A DNA stretch of 64,000 bases, taken from positions 10,157 to 74,156 of the forward strand of contig CAYRHB010000002.1 of assembly GCA_964424035.1 (NCBI GenBank). The letters run 5' to 3'. The position numbers and the translations under genes were made by a program. The stretch is from Leptolinea sp964424035. GTDB taxonomy: Bacteria > Chloroflexota > Anaerolineae > Anaerolineales > Anaerolineaceae. The notes beneath the pieces were generated by a model that worked only from the letters and a program-made list of their open reading frames with translations, ran no database searches and had not been told where the DNA came from. Shown here one piece after another: positions 36,252 to 45,204 of this stretch (its first letter is position 1; each line of letters starts with the position of its first letter).

Positions 36252-36285
36252 TACCGGGAATTTTCAGGCAGAAAGGGCTCGGATT

Positions 36286-37347
36286 TTGTACTTCAATAAA
36301 CGTCCAACCATCAAAGAAGTCGCTCAGGCTGCTGGAGTATCCACCCAGACTGTCTCACGTGTCATCAACGACCGGCCCGATGTAGCCGAGGAAACCCGCA
36401 TAAAAGTCAACCGGGTCATCGAAGAACTGGGATATCAACCCAGCGCCCTGGCACGCAGCCTGATCCAGCAACGCAGTTATACACTTGGGGTTGTCACCGC
36501 CGGTTTGAAGTACATGGGACCTTCCCGCACATTAAACGGCATTACGCTGCAATCCGAAAAGATGGGATATTCCCTTCTTCTCAAGGAATTACCCCGTTTT
36601 GACACGGAAACCATCAAGCCCCTGCTCCAAAATCTGCTGGCCCACCACGTGGATGGAATTTTGTGGGCGGTCCCTGAAGTCGGCGACAACCGTTCGTGGA
36701 TCCATACTGAACTGTCCGACCTGCCGGTTCCCATTGTATTCCTGACCATGGAAAACCAACCGGGATTGACGATCATCAGCTTTGACAATTTCCTGGCTGG
36801 AAGAATGGCCACCGAACACCTGCTGCAACAGGGTTACCGGCATATCGGGCATATATCCGGACCCATGGACTGGTGGGAAAGTCGCCAGCGAAAATCAGGC
36901 TGGAAAGCCGCCCTGCGTGCTGCCGGCATCGAAGTACTGGACTCCCACTGTGCGGAAGGAAATTGGTCCTCTTCCAGTGGAGAAGTGGCTTTCAAACAAT
37001 TATTGAACCAGTACCCTGAAATGGACGCCGTCTTTGTGGGCAATGATCAGATGGCATCCCCGGTTATTCAGATTTCATTCCAGGGCGAAATTGCCATTCC
37101 GCGGCAACTCGGCGTTGTGGGTGTAGACGGCCTGCCGGAAGCCGCCTATTACCAATCACCCCTGACCACCATCGTACTCGACCAGTACCTTTTGGGTTGT
37201 ACCGCGGTTGAAGAAGTTGTCCATTCCATCGAGCGCTCGCGCGTGCAACCCGATCATGACAGCCAGCGTACGATCATTCTCAGCCCTGAATTGCTGGTCA
37301 GGGAAAGTTCTACCCGGTCCAGAATTTTGGAGGCGGAAATCTCATGA
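36286..37347 (+). CDS. LacI-family transcriptional regulator of the arabinose module
   Basis: A 353-residue repressor. The N-terminal helix-turn-helix and hinge read TIKEVAQAAGVSTQTVSRVI and ALARSL, followed by a periplasmic-binding-like effector domain (GVVTAGL, VDGILWAVPE, GHISGPMDWWESRQRKSGW, VGNDQMA, VVGVDGLPEA). I choose the TTG at 36286, with AAAGGG eight bases upstream, since the promoter's predicted start is near 36238. Arabinose genes in other bacteria are often controlled by AraC or GntR-type AraR proteins, so a LacI-type regulator is notable. The effector is probably L-arabinose or a derivative. Confidence 0.88.
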   Translation: MYFNKRPTIKEVAQAAGVSTQTVSRVINDRPDVAEETRIKVNRVIEELGYQPSALARSLIQQRSYTLGVVTAGLKYMGPSRTLNGITLQSEKMGYSLLLKELPRFDTETIKPLLQNLLAHHVDGILWAVPEVGDNRSWIHTELSDLPVPIVFLTMENQPGLTIISFDNFLAGRMATEHLLQQGYRHIGHISGPMDWWESRQRKSGWKAALRAAGIEVLDSHCAEGNWSSSSGEVAFKQLLNQYPEMDAVFVGNDQMASPVIQISFQGEIAIPRQLGVVGVDGLPEAAYYQSPLTTIVLDQYLLGCTAVEEVVHSIERSRVQPDHDSQRTIILSPELLVRESSTRSRILEAEIS

Positions 37348-37545
37348 AGCCGCATGGCTCACAATTTCCCCGGCCGTCTGGCTTGAAAAGTAAGGTCATT
37401 CCCACGGCAGGCAGAAATGGTGTTTTTTTTCGGGAAAGACGGGCCACGGATACCGTTCTCCCGGATTTATATTCCAGACTGATCCAGTTTTTTTATCGTA
37501 CTCCAACAGATTTCTTATTTAATCACATGAATGGTCGCAAATTTT

Positions 37546-37560
37546 CTTCCCGACGGGAAG
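37546..37560 (+). promoter_or_regulatory. Small inverted repeat before araB
   Basis: CTTCCC-gac-GGGAAG, 34 bases before the araB start, within the 246-base gap after the regulator gene. It could be a weak hairpin or a protein site. A half-site resembling the LacI-type operator (CGGATACCGTTCTCC, 37447-37461) also lies in this gap. No clear separate araB promoter was found. Confidence 0.3.
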
Positions 37561-37593
37561 GTTTGAACAATTCTTTACTGTCCAGGAGGGGTT

Positions 37594-39264
37594 ATGCCCA
37601 CTAAATACACAATTGGAGTAGATTTTGGCACTGAGTCGGGGCGGGCCGTATTGATCGATGCAAGTAATGGGAAGGAAATCGCTTCATCGGTCTACCCGTA
37701 TTCTCATAGTGTCATTGATGAGAAATTGCCGGATACCGACATTCGTATTGACCTCGACTGGGCATTACAGGATCCGGAAGATTATATCCGCACATTCCAG
37801 AACACCATCCCGGCGGTACTCCGCGAATCGGGTGTGAAGCCGGAAGATGTGATCGGCCTGGGCATTGATTTCACAGCCTGTACCATGCTGCCGGTCAAAG
37901 CAGACGGCACACCGCTCTGCTCCCTGCCAGAGTACCGAAACAACCCGCATTCATGGGTCAAACTTTGGAAGCATCACGCCGCCCAGCCCGAAGCGGATAA
38001 GATCAACGAAACCGCCCTTGCGATGGGCGAGAACTGGTTGGACCGCTATGGCGGCAAGATCTCTTCAGAATGGTTCTTCTCTAAAGTCCTGCAGATAGCC
38101 AACGAGGACCCGGCCATCTATAAAGCGGCTGACCGTCTCATTGAAGCGGCCGACTGGGTGGTGTGGCGTTTGACCGGAAAAGAAACCCGCAATTCCTGCA
38201 CGGCAGGTTACAAAGCCATCTGGTCCAAACGTGAGGGGTTCCCTTCGAAAACCTTCTTTAAAGCGTTGAATCCGCTGATCGAAAATGTAGTGGAAGAAAA
38301 GATGAGCCAGGATATCGTTCCCATCGGCCAGAAGGCTGGCGGGTTGAGCGCTGAAGCTGCGGGTTGGACCGGCCTGAAACCCGGCACTGCTGTGGCTGTA
38401 GCCAACGTGGATGCCCATGTTGCCGTCCCCGCTGCCACCATCACTGAACCCGGAAGCATGGTGATGATCATGGGAACTTCAACCTGCGATATGGTGTTGG
38501 GAACGGAAGAGCATATCGTCCCCGGTATGTGCGGTTACGTGGAGGATGGGATCATCCCCGGTTACTTCGGGTATGAAGCCGGCCAGTCCTGTGTGGGTGA
38601 CCATTTCGCCTGGTTCGTGGATAACTGCGTCCCGGAATCCTATCAGCAGGAAGCCGCGAAACGGAATATGGATATCCACAAACTCCTGGAGGAAAAGGCA
38701 TCCAAACTTAAACCCGGTGAAAGCGGTCTGTTGGCGCTGGACTGGTGGAACGGTAACCGTTCCGTGCTGGTGGATGTTGACCTGACCGGTATGATGCTCG
38801 GTATGACACTGGCCACCAAACCGGAAGAGATCTACCGGGCGCTCATTGAAGCCACGGCGTATGGCAAACGCATCATCATTGAAACCTTCCAGAAGAACGG
38901 CGTGCCCATCAATGAGCTGGTGGCATGCGGCGGTTTGCCGGAAAAGAACCCCATGCTGATGCAGATCTATGCGGATGTCATCGGTGTTCCCCTGAAGATC
39001 AGCGCATCCAAACAGACCCCCGCCCTCGGTTCCGCCATGTTCGGCGCGGTGGCGGCCGGAAAAGCAGCCGGTGGTTATGACAGTATCGTGGATGCCGCCA
39101 AAGCCATGGCTGCCATTAAAGATATTGTGTACAGACCCAACCCGGAGAATCAAAAAATTTACGAAAAACTATACCAGGAATATGTGCTGCTTCACGACTA
39201 CTTTGGACGCGGTGCCAATGATGTGATGAAACGTTTGAAAACCATCAAGGCCAGCACACGCTAG
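37594..39264 (+). CDS. araB: L-ribulokinase
   Basis: A 556-residue FGGY-family kinase that phosphorylates L-ribulose to L-ribulose 5-phosphate. GVDFGTESGRAVLID opens the first actin-like lobe, GIDFTACTMLPV is characteristic of AraB, and MIMGTSTCDMVLG with LDWWNGNRS and VACGGLPEKNPMLMQIYAD form the second lobe. Length matches AraB (about 560). AGGAGGGG precedes the ATG closely. First gene of araB-araD-araA, 20 bases before araD. Confidence 0.96.
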   Translation: MPTKYTIGVDFGTESGRAVLIDASNGKEIASSVYPYSHSVIDEKLPDTDIRIDLDWALQDPEDYIRTFQNTIPAVLRESGVKPEDVIGLGIDFTACTMLPVKADGTPLCSLPEYRNNPHSWVKLWKHHAAQPEADKINETALAMGENWLDRYGGKISSEWFFSKVLQIANEDPAIYKAADRLIEAADWVVWRLTGKETRNSCTAGYKAIWSKREGFPSKTFFKALNPLIENVVEEKMSQDIVPIGQKAGGLSAEAAGWTGLKPGTAVAVANVDAHVAVPAATITEPGSMVMIMGTSTCDMVLGTEEHIVPGMCGYVEDGIIPGYFGYEAGQSCVGDHFAWFVDNCVPESYQQEAAKRNMDIHKLLEEKASKLKPGESGLLALDWWNGNRSVLVDVDLTGMMLGMTLATKPEEIYRALIEATAYGKRIIIETFQKNGVPINELVACGGLPEKNPMLMQIYADVIGVPLKISASKQTPALGSAMFGAVAAGKAAGGYDSIVDAAKAMAAIKDIVYRPNPENQKIYEKLYQEYVLLHDYFGRGANDVMKRLKTIKASTR

Positions 39265-39283
39265 AGGTATTGGAGTTTATGTC

Positions 39284-39925
39284 ATGCTTGAGAAATTGAA
39301 AGAAGAACTTGTTGTTTTACACCTCAAACTGGTGGAAAACCATCTGGTCGTCTGGACCGGAGGAAATGTTTCCGCCCGCGATCCGGAATCCGGTCTGGTG
39401 GTCATTAAAGCATCCGGAGTGCCGTACGAAGGCATGGGACCGCAACACATGGTCGTTGTGGACCTTGACGGAAAAGTTGTCGAAGGTGATCTGAAACCAT
39501 CATCCGATGTGTTCAGCCATCTGTACATTTACAAACATCGTGATGATGTGAACGGCGTGGTGCATACCCATTCCAATTACGCCACGGCTTTTGCCGCGGT
39601 TGGCCAGTCGATACCCTGTGTATTGACTGCCATGGGTGATGAATTCGGGTGCGATATTCCATGCGCCGGGTTCGTCCGCATAGGCGATGAAGCCATTGGG
39701 AAAGAGGTCGTTGACCATATCGGTATGTCTACTGCGTGTCTGCTTCAGAACCACGGCGTTTTCACCATAGGAAATACAGCCAAGGCTGCCGTCAAAAGTG
39801 CTGTCATGGTCGAAGATGCGGCCCATACTGTGTGGATCGCCCGCCAGCTTGGACAACTAATTCCAATTGCGCCTGATGACGTGGAAAAATTGCATTACCG
39901 CTATACGCATATTTACGGCCAGTAA
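39284..39925 (+). CDS. araD: L-ribulose-5-phosphate 4-epimerase
   Basis: A 213-residue class II aldolase/epimerase that converts L-ribulose 5-phosphate to D-xylulose 5-phosphate. GGNVSARDPESG, IKASGVPYEGM and the zinc-binding HTHSNYA are seen, with the later LLQNHGVFTIG histidine. The context between araB and araA makes epimerase more likely than fuculose-phosphate aldolase. GGAG lies upstream of the ATG; it ends 15 bases before araA. Confidence 0.92.
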   Translation: MLEKLKEELVVLHLKLVENHLVVWTGGNVSARDPESGLVVIKASGVPYEGMGPQHMVVVDLDGKVVEGDLKPSSDVFSHLYIYKHRDDVNGVVHTHSNYATAFAAVGQSIPCVLTAMGDEFGCDIPCAGFVRIGDEAIGKEVVDHIGMSTACLLQNHGVFTIGNTAKAAVKSAVMVEDAAHTVWIARQLGQLIPIAPDDVEKLHYRYTHIYGQ

Positions 39926-39940
39926 AATCCGGAGGAAATC

Positions 39941-41446
39941 ATGATCGATTTGAAAAAGTATGAAATTTGGTTTGTAACAGGCAGTCAGCACCTTTATGGG
40001 CCCAAGGTTTTAGAAGAGGTTGCCGCCCATTCGAAAGAGATCGCAGCCAGTCTGGATGCCTGTGATCAGGTACCCGTCAGGGTTGTTTTCAAGCCGGTCA
40101 TGACCACGCCTGATGATATCACCCGCCTGTGCCGGGAAGCCAACTCGGCTGATGCCTGTGTTGGCCTGGTCACCTGGATGCATACATTTTCACCCGCCAA
40201 GATGTGGATCAACGGGTTGAAAAACCTGAATAAACCGCTGGCACACCTGCATACCCAGTATTACCGTGAAATCCCCTGGGCGGATATTGATATGGATTAC
40301 ATGAACCTGCACCAGTCTGCCCATGGTGACCGGGAATACGGGTTCATTGGCACCCGTCTGCGGCTTGACCGGAAGGTCGTCGTAGGCCACTGGAAAGACG
40401 AGGCTGTACAAAAAGATATTGGAATCTGGTGCCGGGCCGCCTGCGGTATGGCTGATTCTCAAAACGGCAAACTGGCTCGCTTTGGCGATAATATGCGGGA
40501 AGTGGCTGTCACAGAAGGTAACAAAGTTTCCGCCCAGATCAAATTTGGATACGATGTGTACGGATACGGAATCGGTGATCTGGTCAAAATGGTCAACGAG
40601 GTCGGCGATAAAGACATTGATGACCTGGTTAAAATCTACCTGGACACCTATGATGTGACACCGAATTTGTTGCCTGGCAAGGAAAAGCATTTTTCTCTGC
40701 GTGAAGGCGCCCGTCTGGAAATTGGTATGCGCCGTTTCCTCGAAGCCGGTGGATTTACCGCCTTCACAACCACCTTCGAAGATCTGCACGGAATGGCCCA
40801 GCTCCCGGGGCTGGCCTGCCAGCGTTTGATGGCGGACGGTTACGGTTTCGGCGCTGAGGGCGACTGGAAAACCGCCGCCCTGGTACGTACCATGAAAGTG
40901 ATGAATGCCGGCTTGAAAGGTGGCACCAGTTTCATGGAAGATTACACATACCACTTCAGCCCCAAAGGCGACAAGGTACTTGGCGCGCACATGTTGGAGG
41001 TCTGCCCATCGATCGCGTCCAACAAACCCAAACTGGAAGTGCTGCCGCTATCCATTGGCGGCAAGAATGACCCGGCCCGCCTGATCTTTGATTCAAACAC
41101 CGGTCCGGCTGTGGCGGCATCGCTTGTTGACCTTGGCGACCGCTTCCGCCTGATCGTAAACCAGGTGGATGTGGTTCCCACCGAACAGCCGCTGCCCAAA
41201 CTGCCGGTTGCCCGCGCATTGTGGACTCCGCAGCCAGATCTGAAACGTGCGGCCGCCGCCTGGATCTATGCCGGAGGCGCGCACCACACCAGCTTCAGCT
41301 TTGCCCTCACCCAGGACTACCTGCGTGATTTTGCTGAAATGGCGGGCATTGAATATGTGAGTATCGACAATTCGCTGGATCTAAACCAGTTCAAGCAGCA
41401 ACTGAAATGGAACGACCTGTACTATCACATGGCTAAAGGCATCTAA
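39941..41446 (+). CDS. araA: L-arabinose isomerase
   Basis: A 501-residue isomerase that converts L-arabinose to L-ribulose. It aligns with AraA from WFVTGSQHLYG at the N-terminus through MHTFSPAKMWI, DMDYMNLHQSAHGDREYGF, FTTTFEDLHGMAQLPGLACQ (with metal-binding Glu and active-site residues) and GGAHHTSFS near the C-terminus, which holds the metal-binding His pair. Length is typical. GGAGGAAATC precedes the ATG. Last gene of the operon, followed by a strong hairpin. Confidence 0.97.
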   Translation: MIDLKKYEIWFVTGSQHLYGPKVLEEVAAHSKEIAASLDACDQVPVRVVFKPVMTTPDDITRLCREANSADACVGLVTWMHTFSPAKMWINGLKNLNKPLAHLHTQYYREIPWADIDMDYMNLHQSAHGDREYGFIGTRLRLDRKVVVGHWKDEAVQKDIGIWCRAACGMADSQNGKLARFGDNMREVAVTEGNKVSAQIKFGYDVYGYGIGDLVKMVNEVGDKDIDDLVKIYLDTYDVTPNLLPGKEKHFSLREGARLEIGMRRFLEAGGFTAFTTTFEDLHGMAQLPGLACQRLMADGYGFGAEGDWKTAALVRTMKVMNAGLKGGTSFMEDYTYHFSPKGDKVLGAHMLEVCPSIASNKPKLEVLPLSIGGKNDPARLIFDSNTGPAVAASLVDLGDRFRLIVNQVDVVPTEQPLPKLPVARALWTPQPDLKRAAAAWIYAGGAHHTSFSFALTQDYLRDFAEMAGIEYVSIDNSLDLNQFKQQLKWNDLYYHMAKGI

Positions 41447-41490
41447 GCATCCTTCTTTTCCTCTCCTTGGAACGGTATGACTTTCTCAAG

Positions 41491-41526
41491 AACAGGGAAG
41501 CACAAGGTTCAGTGTGCTTCCCTGTT
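41491..41526 (+). terminator. Terminator hairpin after araBDA
   Basis: A perfect 14-bp stem (41491-41504 with 41513-41526) with an 8-base loop begins 44 bases after the araA stop. No T run follows, so it may end transcription with help or protect the 3' end. Confidence 0.65.
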
Positions 41527-41672
41527 CGCATCCATGGTATAAACTCTCGCGGATTAAAATAATCCCATTGCCTGCCGATTTACTTTCCTGTATTATGGAT
41601 GAACAGATGGAAACCGGGACCCAACTAGGAGCCATCTTCTGATTCTCAACCTTCGGGGGAGACCACAAGGGA

Positions 41673-42287
41673 ATGGCGTTCAAGATTCTGGCACGGATAT
41701 CAATCCCAATCCTAGTTATCTGTGTGGTAGCCACGGGATGTGCATCCCACAGCAGCACCTCTACGTTGTTGCCGCCCCAGGAAACAACGACTCCCACACA
41801 ACCTCCAATCTCCACCCCCACCATCCAGAAATTATCAATTCCGGAGAGTTGGAGTATTTCCGACGTGGTCACCACCAGCGAGCTCGCTGATCTGACCGGT
41901 TACGCGGATTATCAATACCTTCTTCCTGAATATGACGATCCGGAGGGTGGCGAACCCGCGGGAATCTTCTGGAATGTATTTACAGCTACCGTTCAAATCG
42001 AATTCAGGGCGCATAGATATGGGGGATTGGAAAAACTCGAGGATTACCGGACGGCAGCCGTTCCGGGTAGTCTGGTCTGGTTGGAATCACCCCTTTGGGA
42101 TACGGGCTGTTTCTACTGGTTGGACGAATGGACGGCTGAAATTGTTGCTGTCCGGAAGGACGCCTGTTACTTCATATCGTTTGTCCCCTCTGCGTATCCG
42201 GATTTTACAGCAGTTGATCTGGCTGAAAAGCTGATGCGAATGTTTATCCAAAATCAAGATGTCAATATCGGGAGGAATCAAGAATGA
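41673..42287 (+). CDS. Predicted lipoprotein of unknown function
   Basis: A 204-residue protein with a signal peptide ending in the lipobox VATGC, a short Thr/Pro linker, then a compact domain of about 140 residues with many Trp and Tyr and a pair of Cys (DTGCFYW, DACYFIS) that may form a disulfide. I do not recognise the family. A purine-rich GGGGGAG lies 11 bases before the ATG. The next lipoprotein gene overlaps its stop by four bases, so the two probably act together at the cell surface. Confidence 0.7.
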   Translation: MAFKILARISIPILVICVVATGCASHSSTSTLLPPQETTTPTQPPISTPTIQKLSIPESWSISDVVTTSELADLTGYADYQYLLPEYDDPEGGEPAGIFWNVFTATVQIEFRAHRYGGLEKLEDYRTAAVPGSLVWLESPLWDTGCFYWLDEWTAEIVAVRKDACYFISFVPSAYPDFTAVDLAEKLMRMFIQNQDVNIGRNQE

Positions 42288-42931
42288 GAAGATTGGTATT
42301 CCATCTGCTGTTTGTTGTACTTATGGTTTCCCTGTTGACCGGATGTGGCGGCGAACCAGCGGAACCCGCCCCACCACCAAAATCTGAGCCTGTGCAGGCA
42401 ACACTCCAACCGGTAAAATCTATGGCAACTGTCGAAGAACCCGCCACGCCGGTACCAACCGAAACTACTTCCCCCGCAGGTCCGGTTCTGGGAGCCGATG
42501 GGAAACCAATCCTATTCCCTGATGGAGTGCCGGTCCCCCTGCCCGAAGACCTGGGGATTTACAACCTGACCTATTACGGCTACCAGACAGCCACGATGAA
42601 GGAATTTGTGCCCAATGATGTGTTCAAAGATAAGGCGAAATATTCCGACACCGACCGGAAGAATGCCCGAACAGCTCTACAATACATCCTCGATTCAATG
42701 ACCGTGCAGGAAGAAGCCCAGGGAGCGAAGGTAAACCAGAATGTGTATGGCTGGCACTTGCTTGCCCGTATCCACGCTCACCGGTATTATGACACCGGGG
42801 ATGAGCAGGAATTGGAAACAGCACTTTCCTTCTACGAAAAATGCCGTGAACAGGAATACGCGGCATCCATTGGCGACCACCAGGCACTGCTGCTGGCAGC
42901 CGGACGTGACTTGCCGGACGAATGGAAATAG
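42284..42931 (+). CDS. Predicted lipoprotein of unknown function
   Basis: A 215-residue protein: signal peptide with lipobox LLTGC, a Pro-rich linker (residues 23-65), then a helical domain of about 130 residues (PDGVPVPLPEDLGIYNLTY; LARIHAHRYYDTGDEQELE) that has a tetratricopeptide-like look in its second half. Family not recognised. GGGAGG precedes the ATG, which overlaps the previous stop (ATGA). A bidirectional terminator follows. Confidence 0.7.
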   Translation: MRRLVFHLLFVVLMVSLLTGCGGEPAEPAPPPKSEPVQATLQPVKSMATVEEPATPVPTETTSPAGPVLGADGKPILFPDGVPVPLPEDLGIYNLTYYGYQTATMKEFVPNDVFKDKAKYSDTDRKNARTALQYILDSMTVQEEAQGAKVNQNVYGWHLLARIHAHRYYDTGDEQELETALSFYEKCREQEYAASIGDHQALLLAAGRDLPDEWK

Positions 42932-42980
42932 CATTGAAATGACTGACAGATCATTTCAATTGATTCGCCCACGCTGAAAT

Positions 42981-43012
42981 AAATAAGACCGGTCAAAAGA
43001 CCGGACTTATTT
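42981..43012. terminator. Bidirectional terminator
   Basis: An inverted repeat AAATAAG-A-CCGGTC, loop AAAA, GACCGG-A-CTTATTT (42981-42994 with 42999-43012), with AT-rich flanks on both sides, lies between two converging genes (stops at 42931 and 43029). It can serve both. Confidence 0.8.
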
Positions 43013-43028
43013 GTCTGTATTTGAGATT

Positions 43029-44966
43029 CTATACCTGGTACGGAACTTCTATAATCACCAATCCGGGTTTGAACAGGAAACCAAACCGCAACATGAGGGC
43101 TGTCTGATTGTGCAGCAGGTTCTCCCACCAGTTATGCGGAATGAACTGTGGCACCACAACCGTAACGATCTCATTTGGCTGTCGGATGGAAAGGATATGG
43201 CTCACATATTCCATGACCGGTTCAACCAGTAAGCGGTATGGCGATTCCAGAATGACCAGGCGCGTACCCTGCCCGTAGATCTCCCATTTTTCCCTGACCT
43301 TCTGGGATTCCACCGGGTCAATGGATACATGGATGGAGGTCACATCTTCCGTTAAAGTCCGGGCATAGGTCAGCGCGGCCAATGATCCGCGATGAACACC
43401 GGCGATCAGCACAATGACCCTGTGCCGGTTGATGTTCAAGGAGGAATAATTTTGCAGGGATAGTTTGTCCGCTACTTTTTTATAGTGTTTGTGAATCGAA
43501 TAGAAGATAAAGACGATCACCGGGATCAAAATAACGATAACCCAGGCACCATCTTTAAACTTTGTAATGGCAAATACGAACATCACGATCAGCGTGAGGA
43601 TCGCGCCAAAACCGTTGACACACAACTTGAAGATCCATTGACTGTCATACTTGACAATAGATCCAGCCTCTTCGATTTGTTCATCCTTGGCCAGATGGCC
43701 GGATTTCCACCAGCGACGCGCCATCCCTGTTTGCGACAGAGTAAATGACAGGAACACGCCAATCGCATAAAGTGGAATGAGGCGGGTCACACTGGCCTGG
43801 AAAATGATGATCAAAAAAGATGACACGGCTGCCAGGGTGATAATTCCGCGTGAATATACAAGGCGGCTGCCGCGGAAGGTCATCTGCCGCGGTAGGTATC
43901 CGTCACCGGCCTGCAAGGCGGAAAGGCGGGGAAAATCAGCAAAAGCGGTGTTGGCGGCCATGATCAGGATGACAGCTGTTCCGGCGATAAGCGCCAGGTA
44001 CATGAAACCCTGTCCTCCGAAAACGGTGCGTCCAAGCTGCGAAATAACCGTTTCCGCTTCAGAAGGAACCGCGTGGATCGGCCCGACCAGGAAGGAAATC
44101 CCCAGGAACAGGGACGCCAGAATTCCGGCCATCCAGACCAGGGTGATACCGGCATTACGGCTGCGTGGTTCTTTGAATGCCGTGATGCCATTGGAAATGG
44201 CTTCAATACCCGTCAGGGCTGCGGTTCCGCTGGAAAACGCATGGAGCAGCAGGAAGGGGGTAATCGCTGATACCAATCCTTCGGTATGGAAGACCGGCGG
44301 ATTGACGACGGTCCCAAGGGAACCGGTGAAATACCGGAAGAACCCCGTCCCCACGGTGATGAACATGGTGGCAACAAAGAAATACGTGGGAATGGCAAAA
44401 GCCATACCCGATTCCTTGACACCACGCAGGTTGATCAGCATGACAAACAGCACCATGACCACTGCCAGCTCAACCCGATAGGTATACAAATTCGGGAAAG
44501 CGGATGTGATCTGCGCGACACCGGAAGACACAGAAACGGCGACCGTCAACACATAGTCGGTCAACAAAGCCGCTCCGGCGATCTGTGCCGGGAACTCACC
44601 CAGGTTATCGCGTGCCACAATGTAGGCGCCGCCACCACCCGGATAGGCATGCACGGTCTGCTCATAGGAAATGGTTACAATGGCCATCAGGGTAACGATC
44701 GCCAGGGAAATAGGGAAAACATATCCCAGAGCCTGCGTACCGGCATACGCCAGGATGATCAAGATCTCCTGGGAGGCATACGCGGTGGATGACAGCGCGT
44801 CTGAAGCGAAAACAGCCAGACCAATCAACTTTCCGATCGTCTGATTGGGGGCATCGGCGGTTTGCAGCGGATTCCCGATCAGCCAGTTACGCAGGGATTT
44901 CTGCGGTTTTGTATTTGAGCAGGCTTCCCGGATGTAATCGTCTGCCGGATATGTTTCTATTTCCAT
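43029..44966 (-). CDS. KimA-like potassium transporter (APC superfamily), copy 1
   Basis: A 645-residue membrane protein. Around twelve hydrophobic segments of the APC superfamily (FASDALSSTAYASQEIL, AYPGGGGAYIVARDNLG, LLTDYVLTVAVSVSS) are followed by a cytoplasmic C-terminal part of about 150 residues with a universal-stress-protein-like fold (VIVLIAGVHRGSLAAL). This layout and these motifs match KimA (YdaO) of Bacillus, a high-affinity proton-coupled potassium importer inhibited by cyclic-di-AMP. Annotation as an amino-acid permease is a common alternative. A second copy of equal length lies directly upstream. Confidence 0.8.
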   Translation of the reverse strand: MEIETYPADDYIREACSNTKPQKSLRNWLIGNPLQTADAPNQTIGKLIGLAVFASDALSSTAYASQEILIILAYAGTQALGYVFPISLAIVTLMAIVTISYEQTVHAYPGGGGAYIVARDNLGEFPAQIAGAALLTDYVLTVAVSVSSGVAQITSAFPNLYTYRVELAVVMVLFVMLINLRGVKESGMAFAIPTYFFVATMFITVGTGFFRYFTGSLGTVVNPPVFHTEGLVSAITPFLLLHAFSSGTAALTGIEAISNGITAFKEPRSRNAGITLVWMAGILASLFLGISFLVGPIHAVPSEAETVISQLGRTVFGGQGFMYLALIAGTAVILIMAANTAFADFPRLSALQAGDGYLPRQMTFRGSRLVYSRGIITLAAVSSFLIIIFQASVTRLIPLYAIGVFLSFTLSQTGMARRWWKSGHLAKDEQIEEAGSIVKYDSQWIFKLCVNGFGAILTLIVMFVFAITKFKDGAWVIVILIPVIVFIFYSIHKHYKKVADKLSLQNYSSLNINRHRVIVLIAGVHRGSLAALTYARTLTEDVTSIHVSIDPVESQKVREKWEIYGQGTRLVILESPYRLLVEPVMEYVSHILSIRQPNEIVTVVVPQFIPHNWWENLLHNQTALMLRFGFLFKPGLVIIEVPYQV

Positions 44967-44989
44967 AATAATAATCCTATTTCAACAAA

Positions 44990-45009
44990 CGATACACATT
45001 TGTGTATCG
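44990..45009. promoter_or_regulatory. Palindrome upstream of kimA-like copy 1
   Basis: A perfect inverted repeat, CGATACAC, ATTT, GTGTATCG, lies 24 bases before the ATG of copy 1 in an otherwise AT-rich leader. It could be an operator or an RNA hairpin. The same palindrome is not seen before copy 2. Confidence 0.5.
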
Positions 45010-45074
45010 CAATGATCTCAACTTTACATCCTATCGGAAATATATAAAAAATATATGTGAGGAAACAGAAAAAA

Positions 45075-45103
45075 AATAAAGAAAATATAAAGATATCGTT
45101 CAA
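45075..45103 (-). promoter_or_regulatory. Possible promoter of kimA-like copy 1
   Basis: On the minus strand: TTGAAC (45098-45103), 17 bases, TTTATT (45075-45080). The region is very AT-rich, so chance matches are likely. It would put the palindrome at 44990-45009 in the message leader. Confidence 0.35.
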
Positions 45104-45204
45104 AATATATAATCTTGAGCGTGGATTTACCCCCTATTAAATTCCCTATCGGTGACCTTGTTCAGGGCATTCATAGGGGCGCAATACGGAAATTTCAAAT
45201 ACAT

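Larger units (their letters stand above)
35604..36285. promoter_or_regulatory. Divergent control region of the arabinose module
   Basis: About 680 bases between the transporter operon (minus) and the LacI-type regulator gene (plus). It contains both promoters and both operators, listed separately. The transporter message would have a long leader of about 375 bases (35604-35980); this leader is AT-rich and I recognise no riboswitch in it. No credible short gene is seen. Confidence 0.6.

Noticed and set aside
44967..45204. Possible cyclic-di-AMP (ydaO) riboswitch before the KimA-like genes
   Set aside because: KimA genes in Bacillus have one, so I looked for it; the conserved GC-rich blocks are absent and the leaders are very AT-rich.
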